A stretch of 56,520 nt of DNA from an uncultured Acidaminococcus sp. (GCA_900538365.1 UPXT01000008.1:1-56520); one strand, 5' to 3'; shown: positions 9,371 through 17,918, counted from the first letter of the stretch. Translations and numbers: made by a program. Notes: generated by a model not told the origin, from the letters alone.

Positions 9371-9402
9371 GGGAAAAGCTCCTTTCTAGACGGGTGCTGC
9401 AA

Positions 9403-9456
9403 CAAAAAACGCCGGATAAGAAAACAGGCATTTCAGCCTGTCATCTTATCCGGCGT
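9403..9456 (-). promoter_or_regulatory. Terminator-like hairpin in MATE leader (possible attenuator)
   Basis: On the minus strand, a 13-bp stem (9409-9421 with 9444-9456) carrying an inner 6-bp stem (9424-9429 with 9436-9441) is followed by six T residues (9404-9409). This is a full intrinsic terminator sited between the MATE promoter and its start codon. Just upstream in the transcript a second hairpin can form around ctgtt/aacag (about 9456-9478). The layout fits transcription attenuation, but no known riboswitch consensus was recognised. Confidence 0.6.
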
Positions 9457-9485
9457 ACTGTTTCTTTTGAACAGCGTACCCTCTG

Positions 9486-9526
9486 ATGAGTGAACTCATT
9501 ATACGGGAGACCATCCTGGTTGTCAA
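9486..9526 (-). promoter_or_regulatory. MATE promoter with overlapping palindrome
   Basis: On the minus strand TTGACA (9526-9521), a 17-bp spacer and TATAAT (9503-9498) form a fully consensus promoter. The sequence ATGAGTTCACTCAT (9499-9486), a 6-bp inverted repeat with a 2-bp centre, overlaps the -10 edge and the start point, as an operator for a repressor would. Confidence 0.75.
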
Positions 9527-9564
9527 GGCGTTGTGCCTTTGAAATTAAAATTCCAATTAAGAAT

Positions 9565-9580
9565 GTTAATAATCATTAAC
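9565..9580. repeat. AT-rich palindrome GTTAAT-N4-ATTAAC
   Basis: A perfect 6-bp inverted repeat with a 4-bp centre lies about 40 bp upstream of the MATE -35 box and after the LysR gene end. It resembles Rex-type half sites (TTAACA) but with a spacing of six instead of four. It may be a second operator; it has no T tract that would make it a normal terminator. Confidence 0.35.
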
Positions 9581-9629
9581 AATCATTTTACAGAATGAAA
9601 ATGGGGCAGTACAATCGAGAGGAAGAAAA

Positions 9630-10493
9630 TTACAGAATCTTGTGATAAGCCATCAAGGCTTCCAGAAAGGCCTGGACATGGGGTGCAGTTGATTCTCCAT
9701 GAGAGACGAGGGCATAGGTGTGGCGCAGGAACGGGGTTCCGTCTTGGAAGGTCATGGGTGTCAGGTTTCCTTGAAACCCCGTGAGACAAATCTTGGGCAG
9801 GATGGACCAGCCAAAACCTTCTTGGATGACATCGCGGCAGGCGTCGATACTGCCAAGCCACAGAGCGGCGTCAGGAACGGTGAGCTTTTTTTCAAAGAAC
9901 CAGCGGTCAATGCTGAACTTGGTGTTCATATCGGTCCGGTGTCCCACATAAGGTTCTTGGCAGAGGGTTTCTTCCGTGAGGGGGTGGCAGCTCACGAGGC
10001 AGAAGGGCTCCGAATCAAGGAGAATTTTCGTATCGGACCATTTGTAATCGCCGCGGACGATGGCAATATCAAGTTTGTGGTTCAATAGATCGCTGTAGAG
10101 TTTTTCACTGTGGGAATCCATGACGGTCAGATGGATGCGGGGATACGTCTGGGTAAAGCGGCGCAGGATGGTCGGAAAATGGCGGCTCATGTAGTTTAAG
10201 GAGACCCCAATGGTGATGGATCCGGTGAGTTCATCGGTCGCTGATGATACATCTTCTCGGAATGTTTTTTCGAGAGCAAGAATCTGCTGGCACAAGGTGA
10301 CAAACAGGTCTCCTTCCCGTGTAAAGCGGACTCCTTTGCGGGAACGGGTAAGCAGTTTGCAGTGGAATTCCTCTTCCCAGCCTTGGATCATCTTTGTCAG
10401 GGCCGATTGGGTTAGAAAGACTTCTTTGGCTGTGTGGGTGATGTTCCCATTTTCGTGGAGGCGGAGAAAATAAGCGAGTTTTTTCGTATCCAT
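9630..10493 (-). CDS. LysR-family transcriptional regulator
   Basis: A 287-residue LTTR: N-terminal winged helix-turn-helix (about residues 1-60, MDTKKLAYFLRLHENGNITH, then LTQSALTKMIQ as recognition region) and a C-terminal periplasmic-binding-like effector domain. The ATG at 10493 is chosen because aaaggaattg precedes it and it matches family length; the frame is open further upstream. It is divergent from the aconitate cluster, the usual place for a LysR activator of a catabolic operon. E. coli ybhD sits similarly beside ybhHIJ. The ligand is probably an aconitate isomer (inference). Confidence 0.88.
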   Translation of the reverse strand: MDTKKLAYFLRLHENGNITHTAKEVFLTQSALTKMIQGWEEEFHCKLLTRSRKGVRFTREGDLFVTLCQQILALEKTFREDVSSATDELTGSITIGVSLNYMSRHFPTILRRFTQTYPRIHLTVMDSHSEKLYSDLLNHKLDIAIVRGDYKWSDTKILLDSEPFCLVSCHPLTEETLCQEPYVGHRTDMNTKFSIDRWFFEKKLTVPDAALWLGSIDACRDVIQEGFGWSILPKICLTGFQGNLTPMTFQDGTPFLRHTYALVSHGESTAPHVQAFLEALMAYHKIL

Positions 10494-10581
10494 TTTCAAT
10501 TCCTTTCTGGAATGGAAATTTATTATATAAAATCGTATTGAGAATATTGTATCACAAAGCAAGTACTAAGGAGGCAAAATC
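10494..10581. promoter_or_regulatory. Divergent control region, LysR gene / aconitate cluster
   Basis: The 88-bp spacer is AT-rich. On the minus strand a TATAAT box (10528-10523) with a weak -35 could drive the regulator. On the plus strand aaggagg (10568-10574) precedes the first cluster gene. Several T-N11-A candidates exist around 10530-10555, but I could not single out one LysR box. Confidence 0.5.
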
Positions 10582-11703
10582 ATGGCAGTAAGAAAATTCC
10601 CCTGTGTCTATATGCGGGGCGGGACGAGCAAAGCGGTGTTTTTCCATAAAGAGGATCTTCCGGAAGAGCCCAAAGCCTGGGATGAAATTTTTCTGAAAGT
10701 CATGGGCACACCAGACGTCAAACAGATTGACGGTATGGGAGGCACTGTGTCTTCGACGAGTAAGGTCGCCATTATTGCCAAATCGACAAGGCCCGATGCG
10801 GACGTAGATTATACATTCTGCCAGGTTGATATCAAACAACCAACGTTGGGCTGGAATGCCAACTGCGGCAATATATCCTCAGCGGTAGGGCCCTATGCGA
10901 TTGATGAAGGGCTTGTGGAAGCGGTCGAACCGATTACGGTTGTCAAGGTCTACAACACGAACACGAAAAAAATCATCGAAGAACATGTCCGCGTCAAGGA
11001 TGGTCACGCCGATGTCTATGGTGACGCTGCCATCAAAGGGGTTCCGGGAACGGGATCCCCAATCGATATGTACTTCATGGATCCTGCCGGTGCGGCAACG
11101 GGAAAACTCCTGCCCACGGGCAGTAATCGGGATATCCTTGATGTGCCGGACTATGGCCCTATCGAAGTAACCATCATGGATTGCTCTAACCCAGTTGTCT
11201 TCATCCGGGCCAAGGACCTTGGCATCAAAGGAACGGAACTTACGGAACTAAACGCCAATAAGTCTGTTATGGAACATATTGAACGTGTTCGCTGCCTTGC
11301 TGCCAAGGCTTGCGGTCTTGTAGACAACTGGGAAGACGCCCGCACAAAATGCACGTCCATCCCGAAGGTTTCCATCGTATCCGAACCACAGGATTATGTG
11401 AACATGGATGGGGAGACGGTCAAGAAGGAATCTATGGACCTATGTGTCCGCGGTATTTCCGTCGGTGCTCTCCATAAGGCCTATCCCATGACAGTGACGG
11501 TCTGCACGGGGGCTGCGGCACTTATTCCGGGAACCCTTGTGAACGAAATTGTAAAGCCGAAGGAAGGCCAGCATCAGTTCATGCTGGGACACGCCAGCGG
11601 TGTTACGGATGTGGATATGGAAATGGATGGTGAACGCGTCGTCAAGGGCGGCGTCCTCCGAACAGCCCGCCGCATCATGGATGGCACGGTCTACATCCGG
11701 TAA
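10582..11703 (+). CDS. PrpF-family isomerase, probable aconitate isomerase
   Basis: A 373-residue member of the PrpF family (2-methylaconitate isomerase, YbhH, GalD), built from two diaminopimelate-epimerase-like halves. The N-terminal hallmark CVYMRGGTSKAVFF is present. K61 and C95 (in NCGN) fall 12 residues before K73 and C107 of Shewanella PrpF, the residues implicated in proton transfer, so the active site looks intact. With an aconitase next door the likely reaction is trans-aconitate to cis-aconitate. 2-Methylaconitate is less likely because no prpB/C/D-like genes are present. First gene of a five-gene cluster. Confidence 0.85.
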   Translation: MAVRKFPCVYMRGGTSKAVFFHKEDLPEEPKAWDEIFLKVMGTPDVKQIDGMGGTVSSTSKVAIIAKSTRPDADVDYTFCQVDIKQPTLGWNANCGNISSAVGPYAIDEGLVEAVEPITVVKVYNTNTKKIIEEHVRVKDGHADVYGDAAIKGVPGTGSPIDMYFMDPAGAATGKLLPTGSNRDILDVPDYGPIEVTIMDCSNPVVFIRAKDLGIKGTELTELNANKSVMEHIERVRCLAAKACGLVDNWEDARTKCTSIPKVSIVSEPQDYVNMDGETVKKESMDLCVRGISVGALHKAYPMTVTVCTGAAALIPGTLVNEIVKPKEGQHQFMLGHASGVTDVDMEMDGERVVKGGVLRTARRIMDGTVYIR

Positions 11704-11743
11704 GGGCAGCTAAAAAAAGATTCTTGAAAAAAGGAGAGGGAAC

Positions 11744-14017
11744 ATGATCAAGTTATACGGCGAACCGACCTATGTCATGAGAAATAAAGTAATCCGCAGC
11801 GGGAAGGAGAAGGTTGGCACGACCCCTGAAACCGCGCGGAAGGGAACCATGACCTACAAGGTGCTGAAGGCCCACTGTCAGACGAACGATAGGGAAAACC
11901 TCAGCATTAAGTTTGATTCCATGGGGGTCTATGACAACACCTATGTTGGCATCCTGCAGACGGCCATTGCCAGCGGGCTCAAGGAATTTCCTATGCCCTG
12001 CGTCTTCACGAACTGCCACAATTGTCTGAATGCTGTCGGCGGTACGATCAATGAAGACGTTCATAAATACGCCCTTTCGGCGTGCAAGAAATACGGCGGC
12101 ATCTTTGTTCCGCCCCATGAAGCGGTCATCCATCAGTATATGCGGGAAATGATCGTGAGTGCCGGCGATATGGCCATCGTTTCCGACAGCCATACGCGGT
12201 ATGGATCCCTGGGCTCCCTGTCCATTGGCGAAGGCGGGCCGGAACTTGCCAAAGCCATGCTGGGTAAGTTCTATGCCCTGAAGTACCCGAAAGTCGTTGC
12301 CGTATTCATGACAGGAACGCCGAAACCTTGGGTTGGGCCCATGGACGTTATCCTTTCCATTATCGGCGAAGTCTTCAAAAATGGTTTTGTCAAGAACTGC
12401 GTTCTCGAATTCGTTGGTCCTGGCGTCAAGAACCTGTCCATGGATTTCCGCAATGGCATCGATACGATGACGACGGAATCGACGTGTCTGTCCTCTCTGT
12501 GGACGACGGACGCAAAGACGGAAGAATACTTTGCCATCCACGGCCGTCCTGAAGATTACAAGGAAATGAAACCGGACGATACCGCACTTTATGATAAGGT
12601 CATCGAAGTCAACCTCGATATGATTGAACCGGTCATTGCCCTTCCGTTCCATCCGAGCAATGTCTACAGCCTGAAGGAAATCATTGCTGATCCGAAGGAA
12701 GCCCTTTCCATCATCGACAAAAATGCCAAGCGCACCTTTGAAAATAACCCTAACGTCCATTGGAACCTTGCCGGAAAGATCCATGACGACGGCAAGCTCT
12801 ATGTTGACCAGGGCGTCATCGCAGGCTGCTGTTCTGGTTCCTTTGAAAACCTCTATGCCGTCGGAAAGATGGCTGAATATATGAATCACGGCGTCGGCAG
12901 CTTCAACTTCAATGTTTATCCTGCCAGCCAGCCCATCATGACAGCCCTCATGGAAGCCGGGACCATCAAGACACTCATGGACTACGGGGTCCGCGTAAAG
13001 AGTGCTTTTTGCGGACCTTGCTTTGGCGCCGGCGATACACCTGCCAACAACGAATTCTCCATTCGCCACACAACGCGCAACTTTCCGAACCGCGAAGGTT
13101 CTAACCCAGCCATGAACCAGTTCTCCTGTGTTGCCCTCATGGATTCCCGCAGCATTGCTGCAACGAGCTTTAACGGCGGTAAACTGACGAGTGCGGAAGA
13201 AGTATGGCAGGATATTACCTATCCAAAGTACCACTTCAACAGCCAGATTTATGAACATACGGTCTATAACGGCTTCAAGAAAGCCGAAAAGGATGTGGAA
13301 ATGGTCTATGGTCCGGATATCCGCGACTGGCCTGATATGACAGAACTGGCAGATGACCTTCTCCTTAAGGTGGCAAGCGTCATCCATGATGAAGTCACGA
13401 CGACGGATGAACTCATTCCTTCCGGTGAAACGGCATCCTATCGTTCCAATCCGGAAAAAATTTCCGCATTCACCTTAATCCGCAAGGATCCGAAATACGT
13501 GGGCCGTGCCAAGACAGTTCGCGAATTTGAACGGGCTCGGCTTAAGGGTGATGAGAAAACGGCCATGGAATACTTCTCCATCTTGGAAAAGGCCGGCATT
13601 TTCGTGCCTAAGGACCGCCTCATGAACCATACGGGCATTGGCAGCGTTCTTTATGCAAAACGGCCTGGTGACGGCAGCGCCCGTGAATATGCGGCAAGCT
13701 GCCAAAAAGTTCTAGGCGGCTTTGCTAATATCTGTATCGAATACGCAACGAAACGGTATCGCTCCAACTGTGTCAACTGGGGCATCCTGCCTTTCACCTG
13801 CGGGACCGATCCCATCGACCTTCAGCCCGGTGAATACATCTACCTGCCGAACATACGCAATGCTGTGGAAAAAGGTCTGACAGAAGTGGAGGCTACGGTC
13901 ATTTCTGAAGACGGGAAGACGAGAGTGCTGAAGCTGAACCTTCCTGATGTGACGGAAGCAGAAAAGGAAGTCCTTCTTGCCGGCAGTCTCATCAACTTCT
14001 ACAAACTGGGGAAATAA
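11744..14017 (+). CDS. Aconitase family hydratase (YbhJ-like)
   Basis: A 757-residue aconitase superfamily protein, the size of E. coli YbhJ (753). The Fe-S ligands are visible: C363 in GCCSGSFEN (C362 adjacent), and C423 and C426 in FCGPCFG. The active-site DSHT (148-151), RNFPNREGS (445-453) and GDGSARE (about 641-647, equivalent to GEGSSRE of mitochondrial aconitase) are kept. It should hydrate cis-aconitate to citrate or isocitrate. It lies 40 bp after the PrpF gene. It diverges from housekeeping AcnA/AcnB around the cluster motifs, so a specialised role is likely. Exact product stereochemistry is not predictable. Confidence 0.88.
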   Translation: MIKLYGEPTYVMRNKVIRSGKEKVGTTPETARKGTMTYKVLKAHCQTNDRENLSIKFDSMGVYDNTYVGILQTAIASGLKEFPMPCVFTNCHNCLNAVGGTINEDVHKYALSACKKYGGIFVPPHEAVIHQYMREMIVSAGDMAIVSDSHTRYGSLGSLSIGEGGPELAKAMLGKFYALKYPKVVAVFMTGTPKPWVGPMDVILSIIGEVFKNGFVKNCVLEFVGPGVKNLSMDFRNGIDTMTTESTCLSSLWTTDAKTEEYFAIHGRPEDYKEMKPDDTALYDKVIEVNLDMIEPVIALPFHPSNVYSLKEIIADPKEALSIIDKNAKRTFENNPNVHWNLAGKIHDDGKLYVDQGVIAGCCSGSFENLYAVGKMAEYMNHGVGSFNFNVYPASQPIMTALMEAGTIKTLMDYGVRVKSAFCGPCFGAGDTPANNEFSIRHTTRNFPNREGSNPAMNQFSCVALMDSRSIAATSFNGGKLTSAEEVWQDITYPKYHFNSQIYEHTVYNGFKKAEKDVEMVYGPDIRDWPDMTELADDLLLKVASVIHDEVTTTDELIPSGETASYRSNPEKISAFTLIRKDPKYVGRAKTVREFERARLKGDEKTAMEYFSILEKAGIFVPKDRLMNHTGIGSVLYAKRPGDGSAREYAASCQKVLGGFANICIEYATKRYRSNCVNWGILPFTCGTDPIDLQPGEYIYLPNIRNAVEKGLTEVEATVISEDGKTRVLKLNLPDVTEAEKEVLLAGSLINFYKLGK

Positions 14018-14052
14018 ACCCAGCTATCAGGAAGAAACCTTAAACGCGCCAT

Positions 14053-14103
14053 AAAGAGGAAACGGGGATAGAACAGGCCAGATAAAGGCCCTGTTTCCTC
14101 TTT
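14053..14103 (+). promoter_or_regulatory. Intercistronic hairpin after the aconitase gene
   Basis: An 11-bp stem (aaagaggaaac at 14053-14063 with its complement at 14093-14103) encloses an inner ggcc/ggcc stem. The tail cttc has too few T residues for a strong terminator. It may stabilise the upstream mRNA or lower permease expression. Confidence 0.55.
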
Positions 14104-14134
14104 CTTCATGATTTGATGGAAAGGAGGAGAACTG

Positions 14135-15388
14135 ATGCAAACCATTTCACTGCTGGTCCTGATTGCAGCCATTGCCATTGGCTTTTGGAAAAACATCAAT
14201 GTGGGAATCGTATCCCTGGCCCTGGGCTTTATCTTGACGGCCGCAATGGGGATAAGCGTCAAAGTCCTTGTCGCTGGTTTTCCGACCAAGCTTTTTCTGA
14301 CCCTTTTGGGAACGATGTACTTTTTTGCCCTCCTGCAGGACAACCGGACCTTGGAACTTCTTTCGAGAAAAATTATCAGTTTATTTAAAATGAGGCCCTT
14401 TCTCATGCCTGTCGTGATCTATGTGGTTTCCTATGTCATGAGTGCCGCCGGGCCGGGCGCCATTTCTGTCCAGTCTGTCATGATCATCTTTGCTGTCAGC
14501 CTTGCGGTCCAGATGAAGGCAGACCCTATCCTTATGGCTGTCATGGCCATCTTGGGGGCTGTTGGTGGGACGGCATCCCCCATTGCCCTGACGGGAATCA
14601 TCGTAACAGACCTCACGGCTTCCCTCCATGTGCCAGGCATTGCGGTTCCTGTCTTTTACGGCGTCACGGCAGCAAACGTCTTCATTGCCGCTGTCTTTTA
14701 TGTGGTCTTGGGCGGTTATCGGATGACCCTTGACGCGGATCTTCAGAACGCGGGCGGTGAAGCCTTTACGTGGGAACAGAAGATCTGCCTTGCCGGCCTT
14801 GCTGCCCTTGTTGTCATGGTTGTCATCTTCCGTATGGATGTGGGGTTTGTCTCTTTCTTCCTTGCGTTTCTTCTCATGTTTGTCGGAGCGGCGGACAAAA
14901 AGCGTCCTATAAAGCTTGTTCCTTGGAATGTCCTGATCCTTATCTGCGGCATCAGCGTTCTTATGAGCGTCATCAAAAAAGCAGGCGGAATCAAACTTTT
15001 GGCAGACCTCTTGGCTTCCCTTATGACGGAAGGTACGGCGGCCGGACTGATTGCTGCTACGGCCGGTTTTATGAGCTGGTTCAGCTCGGCCAACGGCGTT
15101 GTCTTTCCAACCCTCATTCCGACCCTGCCTGAAATCATTGCCAAGGTAGGCGGCGAGCTACGCCTTGTCGATATGCTTGTTGGCGTGGTTGGGGCCGCAA
15201 CGGTAGCCGGCATCAGCCCTCTTTCTACAGGCGGTAGCCTCATCATGGCGACGGTAGCCCAGAACGAAGCGGCTTCGTCGGAAGATTCGTCGAAGATGTT
15301 CCTGAAACTTTTCCTCCTGTCTTTCTGTGCTGTTATGCTTGTTGTGGTCTTTTCCCTTGTAGGTGTGACCAAACTGATTGTGTACTGA
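14135..15388 (+). CDS. MatC-like carboxylate permease
   Basis: A 417-residue, about ten- to twelve-helix membrane protein. Its N-terminal 150 residues (LLVLIAAIAIGFWKNINVG, then the motif AAGPGAISVQS) fit the MatC N-terminal family of dicarboxylate carriers, related to the SLC13/DASS superfamily; a second reentrant-type motif, SSANGVVFPTLIPT, lies in the C-terminal half. Its place between aconitase and lactonase genes suggests uptake of aconitate or another tricarboxylate (inference). E. coli ybhI holds the equivalent position but is a different-length DASS protein. The start follows aaaggaggagaactg. Confidence 0.8.
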   Translation: MQTISLLVLIAAIAIGFWKNINVGIVSLALGFILTAAMGISVKVLVAGFPTKLFLTLLGTMYFFALLQDNRTLELLSRKIISLFKMRPFLMPVVIYVVSYVMSAAGPGAISVQSVMIIFAVSLAVQMKADPILMAVMAILGAVGGTASPIALTGIIVTDLTASLHVPGIAVPVFYGVTAANVFIAAVFYVVLGGYRMTLDADLQNAGGEAFTWEQKICLAGLAALVVMVVIFRMDVGFVSFFLAFLLMFVGAADKKRPIKLVPWNVLILICGISVLMSVIKKAGGIKLLADLLASLMTEGTAAGLIAATAGFMSWFSSANGVVFPTLIPTLPEIIAKVGGELRLVDMLVGVVGAATVAGISPLSTGGSLIMATVAQNEAASSEDSSKMFLKLFLLSFCAVMLVVVFSLVGVTKLIVY

Positions 15389-15413
15389 TTTACTGCTGAA
15401 AAGGAGAATGCTC

Positions 15414-16454
15414 ATGTTTGCTTACGTTGGATCGAGAACGACAAAGGAACGCAATGCCACGGGAAAAGGAATTTCCGTTTACGAAGTACATGGTTATGAC
15501 TGGAAGCTCATTCAAGTCGTGGAGGATTTGGTGAACCCTTCTTTCCAATGCTTTGACGAAACCGGGGATTTCCTCTATTCCGTCCACGGTGACTTCAGCG
15601 AAATCAGTGCTTTCAAACGGGAACGGAAGACGGGTTGCCTGACCTATCTCCAAACGGCAAGTACAGAAGGAAAGAACCCGGTCCACCTGTCCATGGACCG
15701 CTGCAACAAGTGGATCTATGTGGCAAACCTTGCAACGGGCACAGTTTCTGTCATTGAACGCCGGGAAGATGGAACGGTGGGTAGCTGTGTCAATCAGTAC
15801 GTCATTCCTGGCAAAGAGGCTGGCCATTTTTCCCATCCCCATCAGGTCCTTCAGGATCCGTCCCGGGAATATCTGCTTGTTTCCTGCCAGGGTCGGGAAC
15901 ATGGCTTTGGACAGGTTGACGTTTTCAAGATCAACCATGACGGCACGCTGACCCCGACAGATCGGGTGCCCAGCCGCGAGATTGCGGAACCCCGCCATCT
16001 GACTTTTGCTGGCCCCAAGGGCTGCTGCTATGGTTCCAATGAAAAGGATTATACCGTCACGGCCTATCATTTTGACGCAAAAAAAGGGACCCTATCCCCC
16101 TTCCAGATTGTGCCGACCCTGCCTGATACCTTCACTGATGATGGCTGGGCAAGCGGTATCGTGTCTGCTCCTGGCGGCCGTTTTGTCTATGTGTCGAATC
16201 GCAAGGCAGATTTGGTGAGTGTTTTTGCTGCAGACCCTGCAACGGGAGAACTTTCCCTGGTTCAGTGGATTCCTACAAAAGGCAAACAGCCCCGCTTCAT
16301 CGGTATGGTGCCTGATGGGTCCATGCTCGTTGTGGCCAATGAACTGGGCGCGTCCATCCGCGTCTTTGATGTCGATCCCCAAACGGGCCGCCTCCATGAT
16401 GGTGAACATGTCATTAAGACGCATAGCCCCGTTTGCGTGACCTTTGCCCTCTAA
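15414..16454 (+). CDS. Lactonase-type seven-bladed beta-propeller (Pgl/YbhE family)
   Basis: A 346-residue cytoplasmic protein of the 6-phosphogluconolactonase / 3-carboxymuconate lactonising enzyme family, seen from repeated blades such as PVHLSMDRCNKWIYVANLA, GGRFVYVSNRKADLVSVF and GSMLVVANELGASIRVFDVD. The ATG at 15414 follows aaaaggagaatgctc. E. coli pgl (ybhE) also borders the ybh genes. Here no pentose-phosphate gene is nearby, so a tricarboxylate lactone is an alternative substrate. Carboxymuconate, substrate of one family branch, is itself a tricarboxylate (inference). Confidence 0.82.
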   Translation: MFAYVGSRTTKERNATGKGISVYEVHGYDWKLIQVVEDLVNPSFQCFDETGDFLYSVHGDFSEISAFKRERKTGCLTYLQTASTEGKNPVHLSMDRCNKWIYVANLATGTVSVIERREDGTVGSCVNQYVIPGKEAGHFSHPHQVLQDPSREYLLVSCQGREHGFGQVDVFKINHDGTLTPTDRVPSREIAEPRHLTFAGPKGCCYGSNEKDYTVTAYHFDAKKGTLSPFQIVPTLPDTFTDDGWASGIVSAPGGRFVYVSNRKADLVSVFAADPATGELSLVQWIPTKGKQPRFIGMVPDGSMLVVANELGASIRVFDVDPQTGRLHDGEHVIKTHSPVCVTFAL

Positions 16455-16455
16455 G

Positions 16456-16485
16456 GCAGCCGGCCTTGGGAGAAAGGCCGGCTGC
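16456..16485 (+). promoter_or_regulatory. Strong intercistronic hairpin before the OadA-like gene
   Basis: A perfect 12-bp GC-rich stem (gcagccggcctt at 16456-16467, complement at 16474-16485) with a 6-nt loop lies right after the lactonase stop. It is followed by ttata only, so it is a partial terminator or an mRNA-stabilising element inside the cluster. Confidence 0.65.
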
Positions 16486-16535
16486 TTATACCCAATGAAC
16501 TGGCTGTCCGCGCAGCTTTTGATGTAAAAAGGAGA

Positions 16536-17882
16536 ATGAACATGTTATGTCCTGTACGCCTTGTGTCCTGTGACCTTCGTGATGGCCAGCAGGCTGCCAT
16601 CGCGACCCGCATGACGACGGAGGAAATGCTTCCCGTCCTGGAACCGCTTGATGAATTTGGCTTTGATGCCCTGGAAGTGTGGGGTGGTGCGACCTTTGAC
16701 GCGTGCATCCGCTTTTTGGGAGAAGATCCCTGGGAGCGTCTGCGCACAATCAAGGCTCATGTGAAGAAGACGCCCCTGCGTATGCTTCTGCGGGGACAGA
16801 ATCTTTTGGGCTATGCTCCTTATCCGGATGATGTGGTCGATCATTTTGTTGCTGCCGCAGCCCGTGACGGCATTGACATTTTCCTCATCTTTGACGGCCT
16901 CAACGATGTGCGCAATGTGCGCCGCGCTGCCGAAGCTGCCCTTAAAGCCGGGAAGAAGGTGGAAGCCAATATTCAGTTTACGTCAAGCCCTGTCCACACG
17001 GTGGAATCCTTCATAAAGACGGCGCAGGACTATCTTGACATTGGTGCCACGGCCCTTCATCTCGAAGACATGGGCGGGATGAAGACGCCCCGGGAAGCGG
17101 TAGAGACCGTCAAGGCCTTGAAGGAAACCTTTGATGTGCCGGTCCACTATCACGCGCACTGTGTAGGCGGGATGACGGATATTACCTACTGGGAAGTTAT
17201 CCGCGCCGGTGTCGATGTGGTAGATGTCGATACGGCTGCTTTTGCCTTGGGAACCGGGCATCCTTGCGCGGAAAGCTTGATTGCCGTCCTTGCCGGCACG
17301 GAGCGCGATACAGGACTTGACTATACGAAGCTGGCGCCCATTACGGCTCACCTCCAAAAGGTGCGGCAGGCCCATCATGAATATGAATCAAAGCTGCGCG
17401 GGGTTGACATCAACGTAGTGCGTCATCAGATCCCTGGCGGGATGCGGAGCAACCTGGAATTCCAGCTTGCCCAGCTCAATGCGGAAACCCGCTTGCCGGA
17501 GGTCCTTGAGGAAGTGGTCAATGTTCGCCGTGATCTGGGCTATCCCCCGTTGGGGACACCTTTTTCTCAAATGTGCGGCGCCCAGGCCACGATGAATGTC
17601 ATGAGCGGGGGCCGCTACAAGGTCCTTTTAAAGGAAGTGAAGGATTACGTCCTCGGGAAATATGGTAAAGCGCCTGGACCTGTTGCGGAAGTTCTTAAGA
17701 AACTCGTCCTTCGTAAGGAGTCGGAACCGCTTTCCTGTCGTCCGGCTGACATGATTGCACCGGGCTGGCAGGCGGGCGTTTCCGCAAGCCGAGATATTGC
17801 AAAAAGCGAGGAAGATATCCTTACGTATCTTCTTTTCCCGCAAGTGGGTGGGGATTTCCTTAAAAGAAAATATGCAAAATAA
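16536..17882 (+). CDS. OadA-like carboxyltransferase-domain protein lacking biotin domain
   Basis: A 448-residue protein aligning with the catalytic part of oxaloacetate decarboxylase alpha subunit / pyruvate carboxylase subunit B: DLRDGQQ (11-17), EVWGGATFD, LLRGQNLLGY and HYHAHC (202-207) for the DRE-TIM barrel, then the PYC_OADA-type C-terminal region. The family lysine that is carbamylated and binds the metal (IKDMAG) is replaced by E175 in LEDMGG. D14, H204 and H206 are kept. No C-terminal biotin-lysine (AMKM) domain is present; the protein ends near residue 448 against about 590 for OadA. It may be a biotin-independent oxaloacetate decarboxylase or lyase. Last gene of the cluster. Confidence 0.78.
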   Translation: MNMLCPVRLVSCDLRDGQQAAIATRMTTEEMLPVLEPLDEFGFDALEVWGGATFDACIRFLGEDPWERLRTIKAHVKKTPLRMLLRGQNLLGYAPYPDDVVDHFVAAAARDGIDIFLIFDGLNDVRNVRRAAEAALKAGKKVEANIQFTSSPVHTVESFIKTAQDYLDIGATALHLEDMGGMKTPREAVETVKALKETFDVPVHYHAHCVGGMTDITYWEVIRAGVDVVDVDTAAFALGTGHPCAESLIAVLAGTERDTGLDYTKLAPITAHLQKVRQAHHEYESKLRGVDINVVRHQIPGGMRSNLEFQLAQLNAETRLPEVLEEVVNVRRDLGYPPLGTPFSQMCGAQATMNVMSGGRYKVLLKEVKDYVLGKYGKAPGPVAEVLKKLVLRKESEPLSCRPADMIAPGWQAGVSASRDIAKSEEDILTYLLFPQVGGDFLKRKYAK

Positions 17883-17918
17883 GCGGGACACTCAGGAAAG
17901 ACCGTTTGTGCGGCTACG

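Noticed and set aside
9565..9580. Rex-type operator
   Set aside because: The half sites are six bases apart, not four, so it is listed only as a palindrome.
11753..13387. 544-codon open frame opposite the aconitase gene
   Set aside because: It is a mirror of a strongly biased coding frame; it has no family pattern and no Shine-Dalgarno, while the plus-strand gene is certain.
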